DNA of 10,228 bases from Candidatus Omnitrophota bacterium (GTDB lineage: Bacteria > Omnitrophota > Gorgyraeia > DTHP01): NCBI GenBank assembly GCA_023818555.1, contig JAMWCG010000019.1, forward strand, positions 1 through 10,228. Reading direction: 5' to 3'. The translations under genes were made by a program, and so were the position numbers. Below are positions 1-7,395 of this stretch, in pieces. Every line of letters starts with the position of its first letter. Within the stretch, counting starts at the first letter, position 1. The notes below the pieces were generated by a model. It ran no database searches, had not been told where the DNA came from, and was given only the letters and a program-made list of their open reading frames with translations.

Positions 1-649
1 CCACAGACATATTGGCAATTGTAAACCGTCCATCCATATTCAACTCGCTTATAACCTCTCCCGTAAATTCTATTGCCTTGTAATTAGCGTAATCTGCCTT
101 TACTTTACCGATAATGTATAAAATTATATCTTTGGCAAAACAACCAAAGGGAATTCTTCCCCCCACAACCATCTTAATTGTTGCCGGGACCAAAAACCAG
201 TTTCTCCCATAACTGAGAATAAGGGCAATATCCGTTGAACCCATACCCGTGGAGAAGGCATTGAGCGCCCCATAAGTGCAGGTATGGGAATCCGCACCAC
301 AGACTAAATCGCCCGGGAGAATCAAACCACTTTCAGGAAGGACTTGATGACAGATTCCTTCTCCAATATCATAGAGAATTAAATTTTTCTCTTTGCAAAA
401 ATTGCGCATTAAATTATGAATCTCTGAGACCTTCTGACTGGGGCTGGGAGAGCTATGGTCTATAACCATGGCGAAGGAATTTTTCGGGGGATGAAATTTT
501 CCTCCCAGAGAATGAGATTTTTCTATCACCAAATAGGATGTGCCGTCTTGACTGAAGGCAAAATCCACATTGGCAATAACAATCTCTCCGGCTTTTACTG
601 GCTTACCGCTATGGTGGGAAAATATCCTTTCACTTATGGTCTGTCCCAT
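1..649 (-). CDS. leuC: 3-isopropylmalate dehydratase large subunit / homoaconitase family, archaeal-type (5' part, 216 residues)
   Basis: This is the N-terminal half of an aconitase-superfamily hydro-lyase. The family isomerises 2- to 3-isopropylmalate in leucine biosynthesis, together with the small subunit LeuD; close relatives act on homocitrate or citramalate-derived substrates. The visible part reads MGQTISERIF at the start, then VDF (28-30), QDGT (34-37), IDH (63-65), GEGICHQ (96-102) and the family block GADSHTCTYGAL (118-129) followed by STGMGSTD (133-140). The GADSHTCTYGA form is typical of the shorter archaeal-type (LeuC2/HacA-like) branch, not the long E. coli type. The cysteines that bind the 4Fe-4S cluster lie further downstream and fall beyond the window edge, so catalytic integrity cannot be judged. 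The ATG lies 3 bases after the rplQ stop, which implies cotranscription. The Shine-Dalgarno sequence is weak (AAGAG). The exact substrate is uncertain within the family. Confidence 0.9.
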   Translation of the reverse strand, partial: MGQTISERIFSHHSGKPVKAGEIVIANVDFAFSQDGTSYLVIEKSHSLGGKFHPPKNSFAMVIDHSSPSPSQKVSEIHNLMRNFCKEKNLILYDIGEGICHQVLPESGLILPGDLVCGADSHTCTYGALNAFSTGMGSTDIALILSYGRNWFLVPATIKMVVGGRIPFGCFAKDIILYIIGKVKADYANYKAIEFTGEVISELNMDGRFTIANMSV

Positions 650-652
650 CTA

Positions 653-1288
653 TTACTCTTGCCTATCCTTCTTCCTCTTGAATAATCCCCGAATTCCCTC
701 CAGAAAACTCTTGGGTTTTTCTCTCTTAGGAGGTGGGACAGGCTTTTCTTCCTGCTTAATCTCTTCTCTCTCTTCCTTAACAGGAGGTGCAGTCTTTTCT
801 TCGGGCAAGACCTCTTTTTTTACTTCTGCTTCTGGTTCAGCGATAACTTTTTCTAACCTCTCTTCTTTCTCCTTTACCTCAGGAACTGCCTTTTTCCCTC
901 GCTGGGGAGCCAATTTTTTCTTTTCTTTCGGTTTTTGTACCGTTAATTCCAGAATAGCCAAAAGTGCTCCGTCTCCCCGCCTTGGCCGGTAATGGACTAT
1001 GCGTGTATAACCCGAATTTCTATCTTTAAAACGCGGGGCAATATCCTTAAATAACTTCTCTACCATCGTGCGGTCTTGAACGACCTTAAAAGCAAATCTT
1101 TTACTTGTAAGGTCGTTCTGCTTGCCTAAATTTATCAGTTTATCAATTATTGGTCTCACTTCTTTTGCCTTTGCCAGAGTAGTAATAATTTTTTCCTCGC
1201 GTAATAAAGCAATAGCCATGTTTTTAAGCAGGGCTTTGCGACTGCTTGCAAAACGCGAAAGCCGACGAAATTTTTTCCGGTGTCTCAT
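653..1288 (-). CDS. rplQ: 50S ribosomal protein bL17 with a long charged C-terminal tail
   Basis: bL17 is a bacterial-specific large-subunit protein near the peptide exit tunnel. Residues 1-117 are a normal L17 core: it starts [12 protein letters not shown], continues through the helical [28 protein letters not shown] region cited here by position 16-43, and ends with the [16 protein letters not shown] strand region and AILELTV (111-117). Usual bacterial L17 is about 115-130 residues; this one has 211. Residues 118-211 form a Lys/Glu/Pro-rich, low-complexity tail with an imperfect repeat, [11 protein letters not shown] (163-173) and [11 protein letters not shown] (180-190), closing with a basic, possibly amphipathic segment [14 protein letters not shown] (194-207). 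The ATG overlaps the rpoA stop in an ATGA arrangement, suggesting translational coupling. The core assignment is secure; the role of the tail is unknown. Confidence 0.97.
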   Translation of the reverse strand: MRHRKKFRRLSRFASSRKALLKNMAIALLREEKIITTLAKAKEVRPIIDKLINLGKQNDLTSKRFAFKVVQDRTMVEKLFKDIAPRFKDRNSGYTRIVHYRPRRGDGALLAILELTVQKPKEKKKLAPQRGKKAVPEVKEKEERLEKVIAEPEAEVKKEVLPEEKTAPPVKEEREEIKQEEKPVPPPKREKPKSFLEGIRGLFKRKKDRQE

Positions 1289-2289
1289 TTCCCCTCTTCT
1301 TTCTCTTTACTGGTTTTCTTATTCTTTTCTACTCCCATTCCCAGAGAAAGACCCATCCCGGCAAGAATCCCTTGGATTTCCGCTAAGGACTTTTTACCAA
1401 AATTGCGATGCTTCAAAAGGTCCTGCTCGGTGCACTTAACTAAATCACCTATGGTCTTAATGTTTGCTTCCTTAAGACAATTCTCACTCCTTACCGAAAG
1501 TTCCAGTTCAGTTATGGGCATATTAAGCTTCTCCATCAATTCTGTCTGTTCAGGTTCTTCTATCGGCACTTCTTCTTCCTCAGGTAATTCACCTAAGTTT
1601 ACAAAAATATCCAGGTGCCGTTGAAGAATATGTGAGGCATAGAGAAGGGCATCCTTAGGTGCCATTGCTCCGTTTGTCCATACTTCTAAGATAAGCCGGT
1701 CATAATCGGTCATCTGTCCTACCCGTGTATTTTCCACAGTAAAGTTTACTCTCCTCACCGGACTGAAGATGGCATCTATGGGGATTACCCCAATAGGCTG
1801 TTCCTCTTTTTTATTCTCTTCCGCCGGGACATAACCCCTCCCCCGGTTTACTTCCATCTCCAGCGAGAATTTTGTATCCTTGGTTAAAGTAGCAATATGT
1901 AAATCAGGATTGATAATTTCTACAGTTTCATCGGTAACGATATCTCGGGCAGTAACTTCACCTTTTTTCTCTTTATTTATCACAATGGTTTTGGGAGCAC
2001 GGGTATGTGTCCTAACCACCAGATTCTTTATATTAAGGATAATCTGAGGAACATCTTCCAACACCCCGGGCAGAGTAGAAAACTCGTGTAGAACTCCTTC
2101 AATTTTAACATTCGTAACCGCGGAACCTTCTATGGAAGAAAGCAAAACCCTGCGTAGGGAATTACCGATGGTCACTCCGTAACCGCGCTCAAACGGTTCA
2201 GCAATAAATTTCCCATAGAAATCAGTGTAACTCTTTTCTTCAATAACCAATTTCTTGGGCATCTCAAAATCACGCCATTTAATTCCCAT
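1285..2289 (-). CDS. rpoA: DNA-directed RNA polymerase alpha subunit
   Basis: The alpha subunit dimerises to nucleate RNA polymerase assembly and contacts promoter UP elements and activators through its C-terminal domain. From the ATG at 2289 the protein has 334 residues. The N-terminal domain (about 1-232) includes [20 protein letters not shown] (31-50), the classic dimerisation segment, and [17 protein letters not shown] (176-192). An acidic, Glu/Pro-rich linker covers about 234-255. The C-terminal domain (about 258-316) carries [10 protein letters not shown] (264-273), whose Arg267 matches the UP-element-binding arginine of E. coli (R265), and [10 protein letters not shown] (296-305). A Lys/Glu-rich tail of about 15 residues follows. 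The open frame extends 7 codons upstream to a GTG at 2310, but the ATG is preferred: a near-perfect AAGGAGG sits 8 bases before it and would otherwise lie inside the coding sequence. Confidence 0.98.
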   Translation of the reverse strand: MGIKWRDFEMPKKLVIEEKSYTDFYGKFIAEPFERGYGVTIGNSLRRVLLSSIEGSAVTNVKIEGVLHEFSTLPGVLEDVPQIILNIKNLVVRTHTRAPKTIVINKEKKGEVTARDIVTDETVEIINPDLHIATLTKDTKFSLEMEVNRGRGYVPAEENKKEEQPIGVIPIDAIFSPVRRVNFTVENTRVGQMTDYDRLILEVWTNGAMAPKDALLYASHILQRHLDIFVNLGELPEEEEVPIEEPEQTELMEKLNMPITELELSVRSENCLKEANIKTIGDLVKCTEQDLLKHRNFGKKSLAEIQGILAGMGLSLGMGVEKNKKTSKEKEEGK

Positions 2290-2297
2290 CTTATCAG

Positions 2298-2304
2298 CCT
2301 CCTT
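2298..2304 (-). promoter_or_regulatory. Strong ribosome binding site of rpoA
   Basis: On the minus strand this reads AAGGAGG, followed by an 8-base spacer and the ATG at 2289. It is a near-consensus Shine-Dalgarno sequence and decides the rpoA start against the GTG seven codons upstream. Confidence 0.85.
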
Positions 2305-2343
2305 TGTCACTTCCGCTCCTCTGGGGAGAGGAAAACAAATTCT

Positions 2344-2970
2344 TTACTTAGAATATAATTCCACAATAAGAGATTCTTTTACCGGAAGAACAATGTCACT
2401 GCGCAAGGGTAGCCTTAAGACCTTCCCTTCTAATCTGTCTTCCTTTAACTCCAACCAAGCAGGGAGAGGCCTTTCTTTAGAGAGCTCACGATTCTGCCTA
2501 ATAAAATTAATAAAGGATTCTTTACCCACCAGTTTTATGGTCTCATTTACTTTTACCAAATAGGAAGGAAGGTCAACTTTCTTCCCATTAATCTGCACAT
2601 GGCCGTGTCTAACAATCTGTCTTGCCTGTCTTCGGGAAGTAGAAAATCCCAAGGCATAAATTACATTATCTAACCTTCTCTCCAGAAGTTGTAATAACAC
2701 CTCTCCGGTAACCCCTTTAGCCTGGGAAGCTTTACGGAAATAAGTCTTAAACTGCCTCTCTAATACCCCATACATCCTTTTAACCTTCTGCTTCTCTCTC
2801 AACTGCAAGGCATATTCACTGAGTTTTGGCTTTGTCTTTCCGTGCTGGCCGGGGAGATAGGTTCTGCGCGAAAGTGCACATTTGTCACTCATACAGCGCT
2901 CCCCTTTAAGAAATAACTTCATCCCTTCTCTTCGACACAATCTGCAAACCGGACCACGATATCTTCCCAT
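2344..2970 (-). CDS. rpsD: 30S ribosomal protein uS4, zinc-binding form
   Basis: uS4 is a primary 16S rRNA binder that starts assembly of the 30S body and helps keep decoding accurate. The 208 residues fit the family length. The N-terminus carries a C9-x2-C12, C26-x4-C31 zinc-finger pattern (CRLC then CMSDKC), so this is the metal-binding C+ version. The S4 RNA-binding domain is visible from about residue 95: LERRLDNVIYALGFSTSR, then RQARQIVRHGHVQINGKKVD. In E. coli uS4 represses its own operon by binding the leader mRNA; no such leader can be recognised here because the gene is internal to the cluster. It starts 32 bases after rpsK with a GAGGTGAG ribosome binding site next to the ATG, and ends 54 bases before the rpoA ATG. 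The position between rpsK and rpoA matches the E. coli alpha operon. Confidence 0.98.
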   Translation of the reverse strand: MGRYRGPVCRLCRREGMKLFLKGERCMSDKCALSRRTYLPGQHGKTKPKLSEYALQLREKQKVKRMYGVLERQFKTYFRKASQAKGVTGEVLLQLLERRLDNVIYALGFSTSRRQARQIVRHGHVQINGKKVDLPSYLVKVNETIKLVGKESFINFIRQNRELSKERPLPAWLELKEDRLEGKVLRLPLRSDIVLPVKESLIVELYSK

Positions 2971-3002
2971 CTCACCTCACTCCATTTAACCAATTAAGCA
3001 AA

Positions 3003-3389
3003 CTATACCCTTCTCCGCTTGGGCGGACGACATCCATTATGGGGAATGGGCGTAACATCTTTTATAGAGTTTATCTTCAAACCCGAAGATTGCAGCGCTC
3101 TTATTGCAGTTTCTCTTCCCGAACCGGGTCCTTTCACTACTACATCAATCTCTTTGATCCCACATTCTAAAGCCTTCTTTGCGGCATCGGTAGCAGCAAT
3201 CTGAGCGGCAAAAGGGGTGGATTTCCTTGACCCCTTGAATCCCACTGTCCCTGCACTTGACCAGGTAACCACCTGTCCTGCAGGGTCAGTGATGGTAATG
3301 ATGGTATTATTAAAAGTTGCCTGAATGTGTGCCACTCCCTTATTTCCTACCTGGACAATCTTCTTTTTCCCTCTTTTCGTTTTAGCCAT
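3003..3389 (-). CDS. rpsK: 30S ribosomal protein uS11
   Basis: uS11 sits on the platform of the small subunit and interacts with the Shine-Dalgarno helix region. The 128 residues cover the whole family. Recognisable parts are [18 protein letters not shown] (about 18-35), [16 protein letters not shown] (about 58-73), the glycine-rich [15 protein letters not shown] segment (85-99), and the very conserved C-terminus [15 protein letters not shown]. The Asn-Gly pair (118-119) is the site that forms isoaspartate in the E. coli protein. The ATG directly follows the rpsM stop codon with no spacer. The ribosome binding site GAGGAG lies within the end of rpsM, suggesting coupled translation of the two platform/head proteins. 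Confidence 0.98.
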   Translation of the reverse strand: MAKTKRGKKKIVQVGNKGVAHIQATFNNTIITITDPAGQVVTWSSAGTVGFKGSRKSTPFAAQIAATDAAKKALECGIKEIDVVVKGPGSGRETAIRALQSSGLKINSIKDVTPIPHNGCRPPKRRRV

Positions 3390-3788
3390 TTATTTCTCCT
3401 CTTTTACTTCTCCCATGGGCTTTTTCTTCCGCACTCCTACTCCTTTACTGGGACCTTTGCGGGTGCGGGCATTGGTACGGGTCCTCTGCCCTCTCACCGG
3501 CAGTCCCCGACGGTGGCGTAGACCACGATAACAGCCTATCTCCATAAGGGTTTTTATATTCTGAGAAACCTCTCTGCGCAGGTCTCCCTCCACCTTGTAA
3601 TTCTTCTGGATAATCTGCGTGATGCGGGAAATCTGCTCATCATTCAAATCCTTAGCCCTGATCTCGGGGCTGATCTGGGCTTCTGCAAGAATTTTCTTGG
3701 CTGAAGACCTGCCTATACCATAGAGATAAGTTAAAGCAATTTCAATCTTCTTTCCCTTAGGAATATCCACTCCCAAAATCCTTGGCAT
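3390..3788 (-). CDS. rpsM: 30S ribosomal protein uS13
   Basis: uS13 lies in the head of the small subunit, contacts the P-site tRNA through its C-terminal tail and forms a bridge to the large subunit. The 132 residues begin [20 protein letters not shown] and contain the helix-two-turns-helix [12 protein letters not shown] (23-34). The family signature [20 protein letters not shown] is near residue 85, followed by NARTRKG and a basic tail. The tail ends in a short acidic GEVKEEK, slightly longer than usual. Two purine-rich stretches precede the ATG: AAGAGGTG (3797-3804) at good spacing, and GGGAGG immediately before the start. The gene begins 20 bases after rpmJ and ends flush with the rpsK start. 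Confidence 0.98.
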   Translation of the reverse strand: MPRILGVDIPKGKKIEIALTYLYGIGRSSAKKILAEAQISPEIRAKDLNDEQISRITQIIQKNYKVEGDLRREVSQNIKTLMEIGCYRGLRHRRGLPVRGQRTRTNARTRKGPSKGVGVRKKKPMGEVKEEK

Positions 3789-3808
3789 ACCTCCCTCACC
3801 TCTTTATT

Positions 3809-3922
3809 TTATCCCTGGCGTTGTTTATGCTTGGGATTAATACAGATAACCCGCACAATTCCTTTCCTCTTTACTATTTTACAACGGGGACAAATTTTTT
3901 TTACGGATGCTCTTACCTTCAT
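3809..3922 (-). CDS. rpmJ: 50S ribosomal protein bL36, zinc-binding form (37 residues)
   Basis: bL36 is the smallest ribosomal protein and helps organise 23S rRNA in the large subunit. This short gene encodes 37 residues starting [20 protein letters not shown] and ending KHKQRQG, the standard family ends. The zinc ligands are Cys11, Cys14, Cys27 and His32, so it is the C+ paralogue, not the zinc-free type used under zinc starvation. It lies between infA (10 bases upstream) and rpsM (20 bases downstream), exactly where the gene is expected. A clear Shine-Dalgarno is lacking, so translation is probably coupled to infA. Confidence 0.97.
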   Translation of the reverse strand: MKVRASVKKICPRCKIVKRKGIVRVICINPKHKQRQG

Positions 3923-3932
3923 CTGGAGTTGA

Positions 3933-4151
3933 TTATTTTTTACGATAAATAATTCTCCCGCGCTTCAAATCATAGGGAGAAAGTTCCAAAACCACCCTGT
4001 CTCCGGGAAGAATCTTTATATAATTCATCCGCATCTTCCCACAAACATGCGCCAAGACCAAATGCCCTCCCTCTATCTCTACTCTAAACATCGCATTAGG
4101 TAAGGTCTCTTTTATTACTCCTTCCGTCCTTATTGCTTCCTCTTTAGCCAT
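3933..4151 (-). CDS. infA: Translation initiation factor IF-1
   Basis: IF-1 binds the A site of the 30S subunit during initiation, supporting IF-2 and IF-3. The 72-residue length is exactly typical. The single S1-like OB fold is apparent: [20 protein letters not shown], then [20 protein letters not shown] (22-41), [20 protein letters not shown] (43-62) and RGRIIYRKK at the end. The ATG follows the map stop by 2 bases. The preceding bases offer no Shine-Dalgarno match, so reinitiation after map is likely. Confidence 0.98.
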   Translation of the reverse strand: MAKEEAIRTEGVIKETLPNAMFRVEIEGGHLVLAHVCGKMRMNYIKILPGDRVVLELSPYDLKRGRIIYRKK

Positions 4152-4153
4152 AA

Positions 4154-4903
4154 CTATAAAGAGGTTAAAATAATCGGTTCTGCGTCATCTATACATATCG
4201 TATGTTCAAAATGAGCGGTTAAACTTCTATCTTTACTCACCACCGTCCAACCATCGGACAAAATTTCTACTCCCGGATCTCCCATATTCACCATGGGCTC
4301 TATCGCCAGGGTCATTCCCTTTTTTAGAACTGGGCCATGCCCAGGGATACCAAAATTGGGGACCTCCGGTTCTTCGTGCATCTTACTCCCTATCCCGTGT
4401 CCCACAAATTCCTTTACCACACTAAATCCTCTCTCCTCCACATAAGTCTGAATGGCATAGGAAACATCACCTAAATGAGCATTTGCCCGCGCAGTATTTA
4501 TTCCTGCATAAAGTGCACCACGGGTAGTCTCAATAAGTCTCTTTGCTTCCGTATTGATCTTCCCTAATCCCAAGGTAATCGCTGCATCGGCGAAGAAACC
4601 TCTGTAGTCTACTCCTACATCTAAACTCACTATATCTCCTTCTCTTAAAATTTTTTCCCTCCGGGGTATGCCGTGAATCAACTCTTCATTTACGGAAACA
4701 CAGATCACGCCTGGAAACCCCCGATAATTTTTAAACGCGGAATTCGCCCCGCAACTTCTAAAAATTTCTTCTGCTCTCTCTCCCAGTTCATAGGTAGAAA
4801 TCCCTTCTTTAATCAGAGAGGTCAATTCGGAAATTACCCGCGCTACAATCCTTCCTGCTTCACGCATGAGACTCAGCTCGTTCGCTGATTTTATGGAAAT
4901 CAT
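4154..4903 (-). CDS. map: Methionine aminopeptidase, type I
   Basis: This cytosolic metalloprotease removes the initiator methionine from nascent proteins with small second residues. The 249 residues match the short bacterial type I enzyme without an N-terminal extension. All five metal ligands are present: Asp95 and Asp106 ([16 protein letters not shown]), His169 (VGHGIG), Glu202 (AIEPM) and Glu233 (HFEHT). The substrate-side histidines His77 (HGIP) and His176 (MHEEP) are also there. The start [19 protein letters not shown] aligns with the usual E. coli-type start (ISIK), so I keep the ATG at 4903 even though it lies 44 bases inside adk. An alternative ATG at Met13 would cut the overlap but remove a conserved segment. 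It follows adk and precedes infA, as in many bacteria. Confidence 0.97.
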   Translation of the reverse strand: MISIKSANELSLMREAGRIVARVISELTSLIKEGISTYELGERAEEIFRSCGANSAFKNYRGFPGVICVSVNEELIHGIPRREKILREGDIVSLDVGVDYRGFFADAAITLGLGKINTEAKRLIETTRGALYAGINTARANAHLGDVSYAIQTYVEERGFSVVKEFVGHGIGSKMHEEPEVPNFGIPGHGPVLKKGMTLAIEPMVNMGDPGVEILSDGWTVVSKDRSLTAHFEHTICIDDAEPIILTSL

Positions 4904-5567
4904 TGCTCTTTAGATTAAATCCTTCCTTTTCAAAAAGACGGATAAGTTCTTTATATACTTCCTGGGCATCTCTATTGGCATCCAAAGTGCGCAGAATTCC
5001 TTTGGATTTATAAAATTCTATCAATTCTGCAGTTTGCTTCAAATATACATCTATCCGCTTGCGCACAGTTTCTTCCTGGTCATCTTCTCGCTGAGACAAC
5101 TCACCTCCACATTTATCACAAACTCCCTCTTCTTTAGGAGGCATATTTTTTAGATGATAGTTCATTCCACAGCGAGAACACACAAGTCTTCCGCTAAGTC
5201 GCTCAATTATTTTCTCTACAGAAGTAGCAAAATACAAAACCAGGTCAATCTGTTTATTCATCTTTTTCAGCAGTTGCTCAAGCCCCTGGGCTTGTTTTAT
5301 CGTGCGGGGAAAACCGTCCAGAATAAAACCCTTCTCGGTATCTGCAGAAGATAAACGCTGTTTCATGATTTCCAGAATGATTTCATCAGGCACAAGTTCT
5401 CCCCTCTCCACAAACCGCTTAACCTTTTTGCTTAAGGGAGAATCTTCCTTCAAAACCTGCCTTAACATATCCCCCGTAGAGATGTGGGGTATACCCAACT
5501 TTTCCTTCAATATTTCTGCCTGTGTTCCTTTCCCCGCTCCCGGGGGACCTAATAATATCAGCCTCAT
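4860..5567 (-). CDS. adk: Adenylate kinase with zinc-type LID and extended C-terminus
   Basis: Adenylate kinase interconverts ATP plus AMP with two ADP and maintains the adenylate pool. The P-loop GPPGAGKGT is at 7-15, the AMP-binding segments at STGDMLR (30-36) and DGFPRT (84-89). The LID domain (about 126-165) is the long form and carries Cys130, Cys133, Cys150 and Cys153 (CSRC and CDKC), a structural zinc site. The length is 235 residues, versus about 215-220 for the usual long-LID enzyme: about 20 extra residues after LIRLFEKEG at the C-terminus run into the start of map, giving a 44-base overlap. The ATG is placed by MRLILLGPPGAGKGTQ, which matches the family start. It sits 35 bases after secY and has no evident Shine-Dalgarno sequence. 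Confidence 0.97.
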   Translation of the reverse strand: MRLILLGPPGAGKGTQAEILKEKLGIPHISTGDMLRQVLKEDSPLSKKVKRFVERGELVPDEIILEIMKQRLSSADTEKGFILDGFPRTIKQAQGLEQLLKKMNKQIDLVLYFATSVEKIIERLSGRLVCSRCGMNYHLKNMPPKEEGVCDKCGGELSQREDDQEETVRKRIDVYLKQTAELIEFYKSKGILRTLDANRDAQEVYKELIRLFEKEGFNLKSNDFHKISERAESHA

Positions 5568-5602
5568 TATATCTATATGGTTTTTTCTCAGGTAATCTGC
5601 GC

Positions 5603-6946
5603 TTACCTTCTCCCTCGCACTCTCCCTTTCTTCATAAATCCTTCATAATGACGCATCAAAAGATGTGACTCAATCTGACGCACCGTATCCAAAATCACTC
5701 CTACTACAATCAAGAGAGCAGTCCCACCAAAAAAACTGGCGATTAAATAGGGAACTTTAAGCCAGGCACCAATCAAATCGGGGAAGATGGCAATCCCAGC
5801 CAAGAATATTGCCCCGGCTAAAGTAACTCTGGTCATCACATAATCTAAATAATCAGAGGTGCTTTTCCCCGGTCTTACCCCAGGGATAAACCCACCAAAC
5901 CTCTGCATATTTTCGGAAATCTCCAACGGATTGAAAGTAACTGCCGTATAAAAGTAACTGAAAAAAATAATTAAAATAGTATAGAGGACTGTGTAGAGCC
6001 AATGCCCACGCAGAAGTTGTCCTGCCAATGCCTGAAACTTAGGATTAGGGATAAAACTCGCAAGCGTGGCTGGAAAAAGGATAATCGACTGGGCAAAAAT
6101 TATGGGGATAACTCCCGCCTGATTTATTCTTAACGGTAAATAAGTGCTTTGGCCACCGTACATCCGATGGCCAATGATTCTTTTGGCATACTGCACCGGA
6201 ATTTTTCGTTGAGCTTGCGTGATGATAATTACCGCAATGGTTACGGCAATCAATAATCCCGCCATCACCAGAAGAATGAAAGGTTGTAACTGCCTCCGGG
6301 TGGGAGAAAAGGGAGAGAGGAGAAGAAAGAGTTGATAGACCGCAGTAGGAATACGAGAGGTTATACCAATGGTAATAATCAAGGAGATACCATTCCCAAT
6401 CCCCCGGTCACTGATCTGCTCTCCTAACCACATCAGAAAAACAGTGCCTGTGGTCAAGGTGATCAGGGTGAGAAAACGAAATGCCCACCCCGGATGGGGA
6501 ACAATCTGCATCCCCTGAAAGTGAGCAGGGTTTTCCAACCAGAGGCTGATAAAGAAAGATTGGATAATCCCTAAAAGCACGGTGCCATAGCGGGTGTATT
6601 GGACAATCTTTTTTCGTCCTAATTCTTCCTTAGCCAGTTTTTCAAAATAAGGGATTACCGCGGTAAGCAACTGGAGGATGATGGAGGCAGAGATGTTGGG
6701 CATAATCCCTAAAGCGAAAATTGTCAGACGCTCCATTGCTCCTCCGCTGAACATATTCATAATTCCAAAGAGAGTTCCTCCCTGGGTTTCTTTAATCTTC
6801 TCAAAGAATTCCGCCAGGGCTTTCCCATCTATTCCTGGAGTAGGGATATAACAGCCAATACGATAAACCACCAGGGCTCCTAAGGTAAAGATTATGCGCT
6901 TCCGCAAATCCGGTATTTTAAAAGCATTGACAAATGCTTCTAACAT
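5603..6946 (-). CDS. secY: Protein translocase subunit SecY
   Basis: SecY is the channel subunit of the Sec translocon in the inner membrane, working with SecE, SecG, SecA and the ribosome. The 447 residues contain ten hydrophobic segments, at roughly 17-35, 72-96, 117-137, 155-174, 183-209, 222-243, 274-296, 316-338, 373-392 and 397-419. Family signatures include the plug/second-segment motif FSGGAMERLTIFALGIMPNI (66-85), MWLGEQISDRGIGNGISL (172-189), the cytosolic loop QRKIPVQYAKR (246-256), STYLPLRINQAGVIPIIFA (267-285) and the SecA/ribosome-contact loop GGFIPGVRPGKST (351-363), whose Arg358 corresponds to the essential arginine of E. coli. It starts 2 bases after rplO with GGTGG upstream, and is followed by adk as in Bacillus. 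Confidence 0.98.
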   Translation of the reverse strand: MLEAFVNAFKIPDLRKRIIFTLGALVVYRIGCYIPTPGIDGKALAEFFEKIKETQGGTLFGIMNMFSGGAMERLTIFALGIMPNISASIILQLLTAVIPYFEKLAKEELGRKKIVQYTRYGTVLLGIIQSFFISLWLENPAHFQGMQIVPHPGWAFRFLTLITLTTGTVFLMWLGEQISDRGIGNGISLIITIGITSRIPTAVYQLFLLLSPFSPTRRQLQPFILLVMAGLLIAVTIAVIIITQAQRKIPVQYAKRIIGHRMYGGQSTYLPLRINQAGVIPIIFAQSIILFPATLASFIPNPKFQALAGQLLRGHWLYTVLYTILIIFFSYFYTAVTFNPLEISENMQRFGGFIPGVRPGKSTSDYLDYVMTRVTLAGAIFLAGIAIFPDLIGAWLKVPYLIASFFGGTALLIVVGVILDTVRQIESHLLMRHYEGFMKKGRVRGRR

Positions 6947-6948
6947 AG

Positions 6949-7395
6949 TTATCCACCGATTATCTCAAAACTTGCTTCTGCTTTTTTTATCTTCTCCACT
7001 GCCTGCTTACTAAATTTATGGGCACAGATGGTCAAAGGTTTGTGCAGTTCTCCTTCCCCTAAGATTTTTACGGGTAGACTGAGCTTATGGATTAAACCTC
7101 TTGTCTTAAGCAATTCCGGAGTCACCCGTTCATTTTTCTCAAACTTCTCCTCTATACGACCCAAGTTAACTACCTGATATTCCTTTGGGAAGCGATTTAC
7201 AAAACCACGCTTGGGAATCCTACGCATAAGAGGCATCTGTCCACCTTCAAATCCCGGTCGCAATTCAAAACCTGTTCTTGCCTTCTGTCCTTTATGGCCT
7301 CTTCCCGAGGTTTTGCCGTGGCCTGAACCCGGGCCCCTTCCGAGGCGTTTCTTGCTTTTGCGCTTTGTCTTGGGTTTTAATTCATGAATTTTCAT
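6949..7395 (-). CDS. rplO: 50S ribosomal protein uL15
   Basis: uL15 is a late-assembly large-subunit protein whose long basic N-terminal arm penetrates 23S rRNA. The 148 residues begin [20 protein letters not shown] and continue with the glycine-rich [20 protein letters not shown] segment (19-38), typical of the family, then [20 protein letters not shown] (42-61). The C-terminal globular part ends with [14 protein letters not shown] sequence ([18 protein letters not shown]). The ATG lies 14 bases inside the end of rpsE, where rpmD would normally sit between the two genes. Translation is probably coupled to rpsE; AGAAGG precedes the start at close spacing. Confidence 0.98.
   Translation of the reverse strand: MKIHELKPKTKRKSKKRLGRGPGSGHGKTSGRGHKGQKARTGFELRPGFEGGQMPLMRRIPKRGFVNRFPKEYQVVNLGRIEEKFEKNERVTPELLKTRGLIHKLSLPVKILGEGELHKPLTICAHKFSKQAVEKIKKAEASFEIIGG

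Noticed and set aside
570..992. A plus-strand open frame of 140 codons antisense to the end of rplQ, with a Ser/Phe-rich product
   Set aside because: It mirrors the Lys/Glu-rich tail of rplQ on the other strand: AAG and GAA codons read in reverse give Phe and Ser. No family resemblance and no ribosome binding site support it.
650..1300. Search for a terminator after rplQ, where the alpha operon commonly ends
   Set aside because: Only 3 bases separate rplQ from leuC, and no GC-rich hairpin followed by a T run was seen on the transcript strand.
2290..2310. GTG start seven codons upstream for rpoA
   Set aside because: The AAGGAGG ribosome binding site would fall inside the coding sequence; the ATG at 2289 has ideal spacing to it and the usual protein start.
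4867..4903. A later map start at Met13, which would nearly remove the overlap with adk
   Set aside because: The upstream residues ISIKSANEL match the conserved N-terminus of type I methionine aminopeptidases.
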